Assembly: GCF_002811475.1 (NCBI RefSeq)
Contig: NZ_NPDL01000004.1
Coordinates: 310,001-374,000 of the forward strand
Direction of reading: 5' to 3'
From: Leptospira hartskeerlii
Lineage (GTDB): Bacteria; Spirochaetota; Leptospiria; Leptospirales; Leptospiraceae
Length of the DNA stretch: 64,000 nt
The notes beneath the pieces were generated by a model, which made no database searches, had not been told where the DNA came from, and saw nothing but the letters and a program-made list of their open reading frames with translations. Below, piece by piece: positions 8,153 to 17,476 of the stretch. Every line of letters begins with the position of its first letter. Positions within the stretch are counted from its first letter, which is position 1. A program made the position numbers and the translations under genes.

Positions 8153-9838
8153 ATGTCAGAACAAAAAGAACTTAGCGAAGTCGAGCATATTAAAACCGCC
8201 TCTAGGGGACTAAGGGGAAAGATCGGTACTGCTATTGAAACAGGTGCAGATGGTTTCGAGGAAGACGACAAACAATTGATCAAGTTCCACGGAATGTACC
8301 AGCAAAAGGACAGGGACCGTAGAAAGGACGATGCGGGAGAATTTATAGAGAATCCGACCTCTTTTATGATCCGAGGAAGGATCCCAGGTGGAAGACTTAC
8401 TTCTGATCAATATATGGTTTGGGACGATCTGGCTGATAAATTCGGCGGTGGTGCTTTACGTTTAACTACTAGACAGTCCATCCAAATGCATACGATCCTT
8501 CTCAAAGATCTGAAACCGATCATGCAGGCAGTCCATAAGGTCAATCTTTCTACCATGGGAGCGTGTGGGGACGTGGTGCGTAACGTAACTCAAGCTTTAA
8601 ATCCTTGGGGAAACAAAGAGCTTAGCCAATTAGACCCGATCGCCCAATTATTATCCGATCATTTTAAATATAAGAGTAATGCTTACGCCGAATTATGGTT
8701 AGGTGAAAGCCAACTTAATAAAGAAGATGAGCCTGATCCTATTTATGGAACTACTTATCTTCCAAGAAAGTTCAAGATAGCGGTTACTCTTGCCGGAAAT
8801 AACTCAGTCGATATTTACACTAACGATATGGGATTCGCGGGTACTTTAGATGCGAATGGCAAGATAGACGGTTATTTCGCTTTCGCAGGCGGTGGACTCG
8901 GAATGACTCACAATAAGGCCGAGACGTATCCTAGAGCTGCTGATTTGCTCGGTTGGATCCCTAAAAAAGATCTGATCTCAGTTGCAGAGGGTATTGTAAC
9001 TTCTCATAGAGATTTCGGAGATCGTACAAATCGTAAACATGCTCGTCTGAAATATGTTTTAGCGGAGAAGGGTGTGGAATGGTTCCGCTCCGAAGTAGAA
9101 CGCAGATCCGGCACAAAATTCGATATCGATCGTAAACTTCCTAAATGGGAAACTCCAAACTACCTGGGTTGGACGGAAAGAGCCGACGGAACTCTTGCAT
9201 TAGGATTCCATACTCTTTCAGGAAGGATCAAAGACTTCCCTGAGAAACCGTTAAAGACTGCTTTAAAAGATATCATTTCCACCTTTAAACTGAATGTGCA
9301 GGTAACTGCAGATCAGGACTTGGTTTTGATGGGAATCAAAAAAGAGGATAAAGAGAAGTTAGAAGCTAAATTAAAAGAATATAATATTAATCCTGCTTCT
9401 CCTAAACCTTTGTATGATCGTGCACTTGCTTGTCCTGCACTTCCTACTTGCGGTTTAGCGTTGACTGAATCCGAAAGAACTTTTCCTCAACTACTGGAAT
9501 CCATTCAAAAAGTGATCGATAAACTGGATCTGAACGATAGAGCTCCTATCGTGAGAATGACTGGATGTCCTAACGGTTGCGCGAGACCTTATTCCGCGGA
9601 AATAGGTATCGTCGGGCAACAGGCTGGCGGAAAATATTCCTTATTTTTCGGGGGAAATCCGGAGGGAACAAAAGTGGGCGACTACGTTGCTAAAAAAGTT
9701 CCTTTTGCAGACATTCCTGTTCAACTAGAGAAAGCATTCGAAGTTTGGAAGAAGGAAGGAAATCCGAATGAAAGATTCGGAGACTTTGCTGCTCGATACT
9801 CCTTGGATAAGTTCAGGGAATTGCTCGGGGCGATGTAA
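8153..9838 (+). CDS. cysI: Assimilatory sulfite reductase, siroheme hemoprotein subunit
   Basis: Six-electron reduction of sulfite to sulfide in the cytoplasm. The coupled [4Fe-4S]-siroheme ligands are visible: Cys427-x5-Cys433 in CPALPTCGLA and Cys472-x3-Cys476 in TGCPNGCARPY. Two ferredoxin-like sulfite/nitrite reductase repeats are present in the usual order, and 561 residues is normal. Nitrite reductase of the ferredoxin type shares this fold, but the operon makes sulfite the likely substrate. No flavoprotein subunit CysJ follows; the operon ends at a hairpin, so electrons must come from ferredoxin or from a reductase encoded elsewhere. Confidence 0.92.
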   Translation: MSEQKELSEVEHIKTASRGLRGKIGTAIETGADGFEEDDKQLIKFHGMYQQKDRDRRKDDAGEFIENPTSFMIRGRIPGGRLTSDQYMVWDDLADKFGGGALRLTTRQSIQMHTILLKDLKPIMQAVHKVNLSTMGACGDVVRNVTQALNPWGNKELSQLDPIAQLLSDHFKYKSNAYAELWLGESQLNKEDEPDPIYGTTYLPRKFKIAVTLAGNNSVDIYTNDMGFAGTLDANGKIDGYFAFAGGGLGMTHNKAETYPRAADLLGWIPKKDLISVAEGIVTSHRDFGDRTNRKHARLKYVLAEKGVEWFRSEVERRSGTKFDIDRKLPKWETPNYLGWTERADGTLALGFHTLSGRIKDFPEKPLKTALKDIISTFKLNVQVTADQDLVLMGIKKEDKEKLEAKLKEYNINPASPKPLYDRALACPALPTCGLALTESERTFPQLLESIQKVIDKLDLNDRAPIVRMTGCPNGCARPYSAEIGIVGQQAGGKYSLFFGGNPEGTKVGDYVAKKVPFADIPVQLEKAFEVWKKEGNPNERFGDFAARYSLDKFRELLGAM

Positions 9839-9864
9839 TCTCCATCGATGTAGTTTTCACTTTG

Positions 9865-9892
9865 AAAGAGCGCTCCAATCGGGGCGCTTTTT
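9865..9892 (+). terminator. Rho-independent terminator of the sulfate operon
   Basis: A stem of AAAGAGCGC against GCGCTTTTT (one G-U pair) with a 10-nt loop, running into a T-rich tail, 27 bases after the cysI stop. It closes the operon before the convergent propeller gene. Confidence 0.8.
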
Positions 9893-9894
9893 GT

Positions 9895-10995
9895 TTAGAA
9901 AAACATTTCCAGAGTTTCAAATTTCCATTTCCAAACTTTTTGGGTGGAAAACCCTGCGAGTAAAATCCCTGATCCGTATTGCAAAGCCGAAGTAATGGAT
10001 CCCAATTTATCAGAAGTATTATCCATTAAAGAAAGACTAATGTCTCCTTCCTCATTCATAGAAAGAATATAAGCTAGTTCTCCCTCAATCGGTTTAAAGA
10101 AGAATGGAAGTGCAGCAATTCCCCTTTTCAAGATAGGAAAATTTTGTATCTTATCGATTGCGATATGTCTAGGTGAAGACAAGGCGATCCAAAAATTTCT
10201 TTGAGAATCTGAACTGATCAGTGCAGGGCTTCCTGGAAGATGTGTGATGAGGAACTGGTCCTTCCCCTCTTTCTTTCCTTTTAACCAAAAACGAGAAACA
10301 CGGTGTCTATATTTCTCTCCAAAAACCAAAAAGTCTTCGGAAGAAGATAAACTGATCCCTGTAGGATGATACAGATCTTCTAATACCGTTTTAACCTCTT
10401 GGGTCCTTGGATCATACGAAAGAATTCTACCGTTAGGTCTGGACTCTAATTCTTCCAAATAAGAATCTTCGTAAGAAAACTTTCGACTAACTTCTGTAAA
10501 ATAAACAGTTCCGTCGGATCCGATATCCAGGCCGTACAGATTGATTAATGGATTTCCTTCGGAATCCTCTCTAAGAAGCACATTTTCATTTCCTTTGGGA
10601 TCATAAAATGCAAGTCCTAGTCCGGAAACACAGGCGACTAGATTTTCCTTTCCGTCGAATACGATCCCTAATACTCTTCCTGAAGTTTTAGCGAATAGTT
10701 CCGTTTGTCCGTCAGTTTTGATCTTATAAATATTTCCATCGGAAGAACCTGTATAAATAGCTCCCTTAGAATCAACTGCAAGACCGAAAGGTTTTTCTAT
10801 AGGAGATTTTTCGTTTACTACATTAGAGATAAATAATATATCTCTTTCTTCTTGGCGGATAATATCGTCCGGATCGTAATCCGTCGGATCAATCTTTGTC
10901 CAACCGAAAAGAATAAAGGTCCCAAAAATTAGGAATAGGGAAATAAAAGGAATAAGTATTCGAACGGCTGGATTAGAAAGAGATCGATGGAACAT
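9895..10995 (-). CDS. Membrane-anchored strictosidine-synthase/NHL-like beta-propeller protein
   Basis: 366 residues with one N-terminal hydrophobic segment (about residues 9-30) followed by repeated blades of the type AVDSKGAIYTGSSDGNIYKI. The later block PTGISLSSSEDFLVFGE resembles the conserved region of the strictosidine-synthase-like (SMP-30/APMAP) group. Members hydrolyse lactones or esters or only bind ligands; I cannot say which here. The start overlaps the stop of the upstream M23 peptidase by one base, so the two are probably cotranscribed and both act outside the inner membrane. Confidence 0.65.
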   Translation of the reverse strand: MFHRSLSNPAVRILIPFISLFLIFGTFILFGWTKIDPTDYDPDDIIRQEERDILFISNVVNEKSPIEKPFGLAVDSKGAIYTGSSDGNIYKIKTDGQTELFAKTSGRVLGIVFDGKENLVACVSGLGLAFYDPKGNENVLLREDSEGNPLINLYGLDIGSDGTVYFTEVSRKFSYEDSYLEELESRPNGRILSYDPRTQEVKTVLEDLYHPTGISLSSSEDFLVFGEKYRHRVSRFWLKGKKEGKDQFLITHLPGSPALISSDSQRNFWIALSSPRHIAIDKIQNFPILKRGIAALPFFFKPIEGELAYILSMNEEGDISLSLMDNTSDKLGSITSALQYGSGILLAGFSTQKVWKWKFETLEMFF

Positions 10996-11909
10996 TAGAC
11001 ATGACCCTTAAAAATGGGTCTCTGTCTCAAACTATTTCTTAATACTTCAAAATGTAAATGAAATCCGGTGGCTCTGCCGCTCATTCCGACTTCTCCGATC
11101 AATTGTCCTTTTTTGACCTTTGTGCCGGGTGCTACTAACAATTTGCTTAAATGTCCGTACTTGGTTTCATAACCCAATCCATGTTTTAGAACAATTAGGC
11201 TCCCATAACCACCTCTTGTTCCCGAAAAAGAAACTTCTCCATCTGCTGATGCAAATACAGGAGTTCCTTCCTCAGCTGCAAGATCGATCCCCCCGTGAAA
11301 GGTATCCTTTTTAGTAAAAGGGTCCTTTCTTCTTCCAAACTTGGAACTCAGTCTTCCTTCTTCCGCTAATGGATCGGAGAATACTAATCCGTAAAAAAAG
11401 TTTTTCTCTTCTTTAGGTAATCCTCTTCCTGGAACGAACCAGGATTTTCTGAGGTCATCATAGTATAAGAATTTGGAAGAGATCCGAAAACGTGCCGCGA
11501 CTTTTTTGCGTGCAGACTCGTCGGGAGAATGTTCTTCCGAGTCGTAAACTCCTCTCATATTCGGGATCAAAAGTTCCATACCAGGATAGATGTCTTGGGG
11601 AGATGCCAATTCGTTTACGGAGGAGAGAGTGTCCAAGTCCATTCCGGTCCTGGCCATGATCTTAAAAAAAGTATCCTTGGGTCCAACTTTGTAGACAAGG
11701 AATCTAAGATGAACCAAATCTTTTTGGTCCAAGTTGGAAACTGAAATTTGAAGGTTATATTTTATTTCTTCTCTGACTCGGATGATCTTTGTATCCGAAT
11801 ATTCTAAACTTTTTAAGGGAAGGCGATCGTAAACCGCGTGGACCTCGTTTAATGAGATTAGTATGAGTGCGGATATTAAAATTAGGAGATGTCTTTTGAA
11901 GGAAGGCAT
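10995..11909 (-). CDS. LysM-domain M23 metallopeptidase (LytM/NlpD family)
   Basis: Exported murein-binding protein. A hydrophobic signal segment occupies residues 7-25, a LysM domain about 70-118 (VGPKDTFFKIMART... MELLIPN), and an M23 domain the last 130 residues. The zinc and catalytic residues of M23 are intact: His205 and Asp209 in HGGID, His253 in YGHL, and His284-x-His286 in HLHFE. It should therefore be an active glycyl-endopeptidase-type murein hydrolase rather than a degenerate activator. Precedes and overlaps the propeller gene. The name by homology is secure; the biological role (division or envelope turnover) is inferred. Confidence 0.88.
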   Translation of the reverse strand: MPSFKRHLLILISALILISLNEVHAVYDRLPLKSLEYSDTKIIRVREEIKYNLQISVSNLDQKDLVHLRFLVYKVGPKDTFFKIMARTGMDLDTLSSVNELASPQDIYPGMELLIPNMRGVYDSEEHSPDESARKKVAARFRISSKFLYYDDLRKSWFVPGRGLPKEEKNFFYGLVFSDPLAEEGRLSSKFGRRKDPFTKKDTFHGGIDLAAEEGTPVFASADGEVSFSGTRGGYGSLIVLKHGLGYETKYGHLSKLLVAPGTKVKKGQLIGEVGMSGRATGFHLHFEVLRNSLRQRPIFKGHV

Positions 11910-11988
11910 ATCTTTTCTATACTCGGCAGATTATAAAAAAACAATGACGCAAAAAATCCCCCATAAATGATTGGAAGGGCCCTTTGGA

Positions 11989-12849
11989 ATGGATTTAGAA
12001 AAGGAAGATCAAAAACTCGCACCCGGCAGAGATGTTCTACTCATGGGCCTGATCCAGGTTTTCGTACTGTTTATCGGTATGTATTCCTATATGAAGGTCA
12101 CTCGATTCCAAGTAGAGAGCACCTTATCTTTAAAGGCTTCCAAACAAAATTTTACAAAGGCAAAAGAAGTAGTAAACACTGTACCTTCCGAGGTAGTTTG
12201 GAACGAACCTGCTTCTGCCGAAAAAGCTGTTAGAGAATATACCGAATTTGTAGTCACAAAACGTCCTTGGTTATTGTCCTTGGATAGGATCATCTGGGGG
12301 CTATGCTTTTTGGTTCCTTCTTACTTTTTTATTCGAAAGATCGCTAGAATAGAAACTGCAGAATTCACTGACTCGGCAAGCGGCAGAGATATACTCGCGG
12401 GTATCGCAACCGGATTTGCTACATTCTGTTTTGTGAATGTAGCTAGTAGCCTGATCTTTTTTATCATAGGCAAACCCCAATCCAATTATCTAGAGATCAT
12501 TCTTACTAAAAATCTTTTCTTAAATTGGAAATTATTAGGATGGACCTTGCTTGCAATCGCATTCGGAGCTGGAATTTTTGAGGAATTTTTCTTTAGGGGA
12601 TTTTTGCTGAAGTACTTTGAAGAAAAAAACTTAGGATCTATTGGGCTCATTATCACTTCCGTTATTTTTGGAGTGGTACATTTTAACGGAGGATCTTACG
12701 TGGCTCCGATCCTTCTTATCTTTGTAGGACTTTCGTTCGGAATTTCTTATTTAAAAACCGGTAATATATGGGTGCCTGTGACTGCACATATCACTTATAA
12801 TGCATCTATGCTTTTAGCCGGATTTCTACTTGGAGATCGGATCTCTTGA
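11989..12849 (+). CDS. CPBP-family intramembrane glutamic/metalloprotease (CAAX protease-like)
   Basis: 286-residue polytopic membrane protein with the ABI/CPBP signature EEFFFRG (Glu198-Glu199, Arg203) and a second motif starting at His231 (HFNGGSY). These are the residues that form the active site in Rce1-like enzymes. Start chosen at ATG 11989 because GGAAGG lies 10 bases upstream; a TTG at 11971 would remove that site from the leader. The family prunes prenylated or membrane proteins and often occurs in bacteriocin or stress contexts; no target is suggested by the neighbours. The stop overlaps the next start by one base. Confidence 0.85.
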   Translation: MDLEKEDQKLAPGRDVLLMGLIQVFVLFIGMYSYMKVTRFQVESTLSLKASKQNFTKAKEVVNTVPSEVVWNEPASAEKAVREYTEFVVTKRPWLLSLDRIIWGLCFLVPSYFFIRKIARIETAEFTDSASGRDILAGIATGFATFCFVNVASSLIFFIIGKPQSNYLEIILTKNLFLNWKLLGWTLLAIAFGAGIFEEFFFRGFLLKYFEEKNLGSIGLIITSVIFGVVHFNGGSYVAPILLIFVGLSFGISYLKTGNIWVPVTAHITYNASMLLAGFLLGDRIS

Positions 12850-13643
12850 TGAACATGCAAAAAAGTTTTCAATATAAAATCTTAAAGACCTTATTCGTAT
12901 TTTTCTTTTTGTCTTGCTTCTCTTCCGTGTATGCCGGAGAAGTTTTCGAATTAGAAGGTGATCCTGGGGAGAATGATATAAGGCTTCTTTCCGCATTGAA
13001 TCGATTGACCTACGATCGAGTATTATCCAACCAAAACACTAAAGGTTTTGCATTTAGATATACGTCAAAATGGTATTCTCCATTACAGTTGGATGTATTC
13101 GTTTTAGGACTCGCAAAAAGAGAGAAGATGAGTTTGATCCGAATAGAATCCTCCAAAAAGGGAGCCGAAAAAGTTTTTAGGAATTTTCTACAAGAAGAAG
13201 TTACTAAAAAAGAATTAACCGGAGGGCTTACGAATTATACCGATGTTTCGGAAGACGCAAAATTCGAACCGTATCGTAAGAATTATTTTTGGAGTGAGTC
13301 TTTGGCATTGGTCCAACCTGCTGCTTCCGTTTTTTATAACTCTTATAAATCTCCAGTTTATGGCGGCTCAGATAGGCTCAAGAGTATGTTCGGTTATATC
13401 GGCTTGGATCTTTTGCTTGCAGGGGTTGGATATTATTACGCAACTACTACGATGGAAAAGAATAGCGCCCTGGAGTCTTATTTTTTAAAACCTACTGCTT
13501 CTGGAAACGTTCTGGATTCTCCTGGTGCACCAGTGTTTATCGGTTTATTGATCCTTCCTAGATTGTATAGAATGATCGGCGGTTGGCAGGATACATATAC
13601 TCATAATCGGATCATGGAGATATCGGTTTCCAAATCATTTTAA
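12849..13643 (+). CDS. Exported hypothetical protein
   Basis: 264 residues beginning with a classical signal peptide (hydrophobic residues 11-30, cleavage likely after VYA). The mature part has a helical middle and two late hydrophobic segments (about residues 178-200 and 222-240), so it may be membrane-associated. No catalytic motif is recognised. It is translationally coupled to the CPBP protease gene upstream and lies nine bases before the CLC channel gene, forming a three-gene unit; its function may relate to either. I do not recognise the family. Confidence 0.6.
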   Translation: MNMQKSFQYKILKTLFVFFFLSCFSSVYAGEVFELEGDPGENDIRLLSALNRLTYDRVLSNQNTKGFAFRYTSKWYSPLQLDVFVLGLAKREKMSLIRIESSKKGAEKVFRNFLQEEVTKKELTGGLTNYTDVSEDAKFEPYRKNYFWSESLALVQPAASVFYNSYKSPVYGGSDRLKSMFGYIGLDLLLAGVGYYYATTTMEKNSALESYFLKPTASGNVLDSPGAPVFIGLLILPRLYRMIGGWQDTYTHNRIMEISVSKSF

Positions 13644-13652
13644 GGAATTTTT

Positions 13653-15503
13653 ATGTTCGGAAATGCCTTCGACGAATTCCGACAAAGACCTATTTCATCT
13701 TATTTTACGATTAAGGGTAGAAGGTCCTTATATCTATATTGTGTTCTTACCGGGATCGTTTCCGGTTTGGGCGCTCTTCTTTTTTCCCGAGCGCTTGCCT
13801 GGGCAGAGTATATTTCTTTAGAATCAATATCAGGTTTACATAATACACATTCCGGTGGGGAATACTACGTTTCCCTGGGGCCGATCGCTTCTATTTATTT
13901 GGGAAGATGGGCGCTTCTGGTGCTTCCTATCTTGGGAGGACTGATTGCCGGTTGGATTATCTGGAAATTTTCTCCGGACTCTGCAGGAACCGGAACGGAT
14001 TCATTAATAGATTCTTTTCATAATAAAGAAGGTAAGGTAGATCCGAAAGTTCCTTTGATCAAATCGATCGCTACAGTATTTACTTTATCTTCCGGAGGGA
14101 GCGGAGGAAAGGAAGGCCCTATCTCCCTTATCGGAGCCGGATTTGGTTCCTTAGTTGCAAATATAACTAAAGCAGGTGCTAGAGCAAGGCGCACATTATT
14201 ACTCGCCGGAACTGCGGGCGGTCTAGGTGCTATTTTTCATGCTCCCTTAGGAGGAGCATTAACCTCCGTAGAGATGGTGTATAGAGAAGATATAGAAAGT
14301 GATACTTTGGTTCCTTGTATCATTTCTTCCGTGACTGCATTCTTAACATATTCTTCCTTTAATGGATTCGGTTCCGTTTATAAAGTTCCCGAGATCGGAT
14401 TTATAGAGTATAAGGAACTCATCTTTTATTTGTTTTTAGGGATCGTTTGTTATTTGAATGGGGCCTTTCTCATCAAGGTATTTCAATTCATGCAAGAATG
14501 GTCCAAGTCTTGGAAATTTCCGATGTGGATCAAGCCAGCGTTAGGCGGAATTCCTGTAGGAATTATCGGATATTTTTTACCGGAAGTTCTAGGGACTGGA
14601 GCCGGCGTTCTACAAGATGTGTTAGAAGGTAGTTTTCAATTTCCGAATTACGGTCCTTATTTGGATCAAGATCTGCAGATCATCCTTTTCTTCTTACTTC
14701 TCGCATTTTTGAAAATTATCACCACTTCATTTACGATCGGGAGCGGTGGATCTGCCGGAATGTTCGGTCCTTCTTTATTCATTGGCGGAATGTTAGGAGG
14801 AGCGTTAGGAACATTTGCCAAATTAGTTTTAGGTTATCAGGTGTCCGTTTCTTCTTTTGTGCTGGTCGGGATGGGTGCGTTTTACGCAGGGATTGCGAGT
14901 GCTCCGATTGCAGGAATGGTGATGATTTGTGAGATCATAGGAAGTTATTCCCTTCTTCCGCCTTTAATGATTGTTTCAATTATCACTTTTGTTCTTTCTC
15001 ATAAACTTAATTTATATAAAAGTCAGAAGAACACCCGCTTTCAATCTCCCGCTCATGATTGGGATATGAATAGAGACTTGTTAGAAGGGATCATCATCCA
15101 AGATATCAAGAGCAAACTTAGAAATATTGCAGAGGTCAAAACTTCTACCCTTCTCTCTCAGTTAGAAGAAGAAGCGCTGAAGATCAATGCAAGCGACTAT
15201 ATCGTCTTGGAGGAGAATGGAAAATATTTCGGAATGATTTCTCTGCGTACAAGTCGCTTATTTTTAGAAGGAAGAAACCTCACTCAGAACCTTATCCTTG
15301 TGAAAGAAGTGACTGATACATCGATTCAGCCGATTTCTGTCCGAACAAACCTGGCCACTACCTTCAAAACCCTTTTGGATACTGGGATGGATAAGATTCC
15401 TGTGGAAGAGAATGGAAAATATTTGGGATATTTACGTTATGCTGACATCATTTCCATATATTTTGAAAAGACCCGATCTTCTAAGCCAGTTTTAGGCCCT
15501 TAA
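13653..15503 (+). CDS. CLC-family chloride channel/transporter with C-terminal CBS pair
   Basis: Polytopic anion channel or Cl-/H+ exchanger. The selectivity and gating motifs are visible: GSGGKEGP at residues 149-156 with the gating Glu154, and GSGGSAGMFGPSL later. The first family motif is altered: AGTGTD replaces GSGIP, as in many ClcB-like proteins. About 150 cytoplasmic residues at the C-terminus contain two CBS-type repeats (one around DYIVLEENGKYFGMI, one around DKIPVEENGKYLGYL) that usually bind nucleotides and tune gating. 616 residues fits the CLC-CBS architecture. Inner membrane. Confidence 0.9.
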   Translation: MFGNAFDEFRQRPISSYFTIKGRRSLYLYCVLTGIVSGLGALLFSRALAWAEYISLESISGLHNTHSGGEYYVSLGPIASIYLGRWALLVLPILGGLIAGWIIWKFSPDSAGTGTDSLIDSFHNKEGKVDPKVPLIKSIATVFTLSSGGSGGKEGPISLIGAGFGSLVANITKAGARARRTLLLAGTAGGLGAIFHAPLGGALTSVEMVYREDIESDTLVPCIISSVTAFLTYSSFNGFGSVYKVPEIGFIEYKELIFYLFLGIVCYLNGAFLIKVFQFMQEWSKSWKFPMWIKPALGGIPVGIIGYFLPEVLGTGAGVLQDVLEGSFQFPNYGPYLDQDLQIILFFLLLAFLKIITTSFTIGSGGSAGMFGPSLFIGGMLGGALGTFAKLVLGYQVSVSSFVLVGMGAFYAGIASAPIAGMVMICEIIGSYSLLPPLMIVSIITFVLSHKLNLYKSQKNTRFQSPAHDWDMNRDLLEGIIIQDIKSKLRNIAEVKTSTLLSQLEEEALKINASDYIVLEENGKYFGMISLRTSRLFLEGRNLTQNLILVKEVTDTSIQPISVRTNLATTFKTLLDTGMDKIPVEENGKYLGYLRYADIISIYFEKTRSSKPVLGP

Positions 15504-15660
15504 GCACTATTTAAGCTCCTTCTTCAAAACCTAAAAATATATGTAGCGTTCATTCTTTTACAATAATAGACATTTATCTTTGAATATTGTTTATTTTCTC
15601 TATTTTATGCATAAAAACGACTAAAGGCTCTTTTTTTGATTTTGGTGGACAATTTTGGGC

Positions 15661-15686
15661 TTTCCGCTAAGATACGGAAAATTTTT
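15661..15686 (+). terminator. Weak terminator-like hairpin after the CLC gene
   Basis: TTTCCG-ctaagata-CGGAAA followed by ATTTTT. The stem is only 6 bp and lies 158 bases past the CLC stop, so the call is tentative. Confidence 0.4.
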
Positions 15687-15718
15687 AAAAAATAACTGAT
15701 GTGTAATAAAGAGATCAG

Positions 15719-15755
15719 CCAATTCTAGATGGGTTAGGGTAAGCTAAGGAATTGG
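15719..15755 (+). promoter_or_regulatory. Long-spaced inverted repeat in the leader of the FadL-type porin
   Basis: CCAATTC (15719-15725) and GAATTGG (15749-15755) are perfect complements separated by 23 nt, ending 18 bases before the ATG and just before the GGAAGGAAA ribosome binding site. In RNA it would form a hairpin next to the site of initiation. A regulatory role is inference. Confidence 0.35.
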
Positions 15756-15773
15756 TTCAAAGCAGGAAGGAAA

Positions 15774-17339
15774 ATGCGAAACAGAGTTTCTAGTCAAAAA
15801 ATTATCTCCGGGTCGAGGATTATCCTCGCAGTTCTGGGGATATTAGGAGTCGGCACCTCGGAATTGACTGCCGGTAGTTACGGGGATATTTATGGTGCTC
15901 ACGCGGGTGCAGCGGGAATGGCGGGTGCAGTCACTGCTACTGTCAATAACTCATCTGCGGTTTTCTACAATGTTGCCGGTTTGGGAAGATTGAATGAAGC
16001 GGATTTGTTCATAGCTCAATGGGAACAAAAGGAAAAAGAGAAAGAAGCAGCGGCTAGTGGAGAAGCTCCTAAGGACGCAAATGGAAATCCTATTCCTCAA
16101 GAAGGTCCTTTGCTCAATACCGAACCTCAAACCGAGGAAGGTGGAGCACCTGCTAAATGGTACAAAAGAGCTTGGTTTAATTTCAGAGACGGCTTTGCCA
16201 ATATGGGAAAGGGAATGTTCACTTACCAACCTCTTCTCCGCCCGAACCGTCCTTATCATGAAGTGTCCTTCTTAGGGACTTACGCGAATCCTACATTAAA
16301 GAACAACGCTCCTAAGAACGAGAACACTAAGAACCCTGACGATAGTTATGTTGGTTTGGGTTTTACGATGAACCTAAACGAAATTTTCGATATAGGTAGA
16401 ACCATTCGTTTCGGATTGAATGCTATCGTTCCTGCTTCCGGAAATCTAATGGTGGTGAACGATCAAAACCCTACTGTTCCTAGATACCTTCAATCAGGAA
16501 AAAGTAATGAACGTCCTACCATTATGGCCGGGGTCGGTGTGGAACTTTGGAAGGATCGTCTTTTCGCAGGGGTCGGTATCACTGCACTTGCTGGCGGTTC
16601 CGGTGCGATCTTATTAAAAGATGTTCCGATCTCTCCGGATCCTGTACAGGCGAACTCACAAGTAGTCTTAACTTTAAAACCGATCATCAATCCGACTTAC
16701 GGACTCCAATTCACTTATGGAAAATGGAGCGCTGGGGTTTCGTATAAGAGAGAAACATATTTGTCTGCGGACCCGATTCCTGCTCGTGCACAGACTACTC
16801 TTTTAGGGATCCAATTGGATTTCGATCTGGCTTTGTTGGATCAGTACAACCCGAGAGTTTGGTCTTACGGTATTGGATTCAGGCCTACAGAAAAACTTTT
16901 ATTAAACGTAGATGTGAACAGAGAGATCTGGAGTTTATATAAACTTTCCAGGATTAAGGAAAAATATTCCGAGCCTCTGAATTTCAATGATACCACGAAC
17001 GTTCGTTTGGGAGCGGAGTATGCTTTCCGTCCTTTCTTGAAGTTCAGAGGGGGTATCGGGAAAAGACCTTCTCCTGTTCCTCATTATTCCGGAGAAAACA
17101 ACTGGATGGATAATGATCGTATGATCTACTCCATCGGGGTATCTTATATCTTCAACGGAAGGAACTTCGCGTTCTTGAAAGATAGATTGAAAAACCCGGT
17201 AATATTTGATTTAGCCATTACAAATCAACAGTTGAAAAGTGTGGAGATCAATAAAACTTTCCCTACGGAAAGGAATCCAAGCTACAATTACGGCGGATAT
17301 ATCTGGTCTATGACCTTCTCCGTAAGCTTATTCTTCTAA
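15774..17339 (+). CDS. OmpP1/FadL-family outer membrane protein
   Basis: 521-residue outer membrane beta-barrel of the FadL/TodX family, which passes long-chain fatty acids or other hydrophobic compounds. A signal peptide (residues 1-34) precedes the family N-terminus with AHAGAAGMAGAVTATVNNSSA and FYNVAGLGRL, the equivalent of the FadL hatch region. Alternating hydrophobic strands follow, ending in the aromatic C-terminus SLFF expected of a Bam substrate. A charged insert (about residues 85-130, EKEKEAAASGEAP...) is unusual and may be an extracellular or periplasmic loop. Leptospires live on fatty acids, so uptake of them is the natural guess. GGAAGG ribosome site lies eight bases upstream. 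Confidence 0.85.
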   Translation: MRNRVSSQKIISGSRIILAVLGILGVGTSELTAGSYGDIYGAHAGAAGMAGAVTATVNNSSAVFYNVAGLGRLNEADLFIAQWEQKEKEKEAAASGEAPKDANGNPIPQEGPLLNTEPQTEEGGAPAKWYKRAWFNFRDGFANMGKGMFTYQPLLRPNRPYHEVSFLGTYANPTLKNNAPKNENTKNPDDSYVGLGFTMNLNEIFDIGRTIRFGLNAIVPASGNLMVVNDQNPTVPRYLQSGKSNERPTIMAGVGVELWKDRLFAGVGITALAGGSGAILLKDVPISPDPVQANSQVVLTLKPIINPTYGLQFTYGKWSAGVSYKRETYLSADPIPARAQTTLLGIQLDFDLALLDQYNPRVWSYGIGFRPTEKLLLNVDVNREIWSLYKLSRIKEKYSEPLNFNDTTNVRLGAEYAFRPFLKFRGGIGKRPSPVPHYSGENNWMDNDRMIYSIGVSYIFNGRNFAFLKDRLKNPVIFDLAITNQQLKSVEINKTFPTERNPSYNYGGYIWSMTFSVSLFF

Positions 17340-17395
17340 TCTCCTTCCCTTTTCCGGGAAGATAAAATAACATCTGTTATCTAATAGCTCCATCT

Positions 17396-17430
17396 GAGGC
17401 GGAATTCAAAAACCGCCTCGGTTCTTTTTC
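17396..17430 (+). terminator. Rho-independent terminator after the FadL-type porin
   Basis: GAGGCGG (17396-17402) pairs with CCGCCTC (17413-17419) across a 10-nt loop and is followed by a T-rich tract. A second small hairpin, CTTCCC/GGGAAG, lies at 17344-17361 between the stop codon and this terminator. Confidence 0.8.
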
Positions 17431-17476
17431 TTGACCGAATGATCGCTACAGAGATAGTCGAAACTCGGTAATAGAG

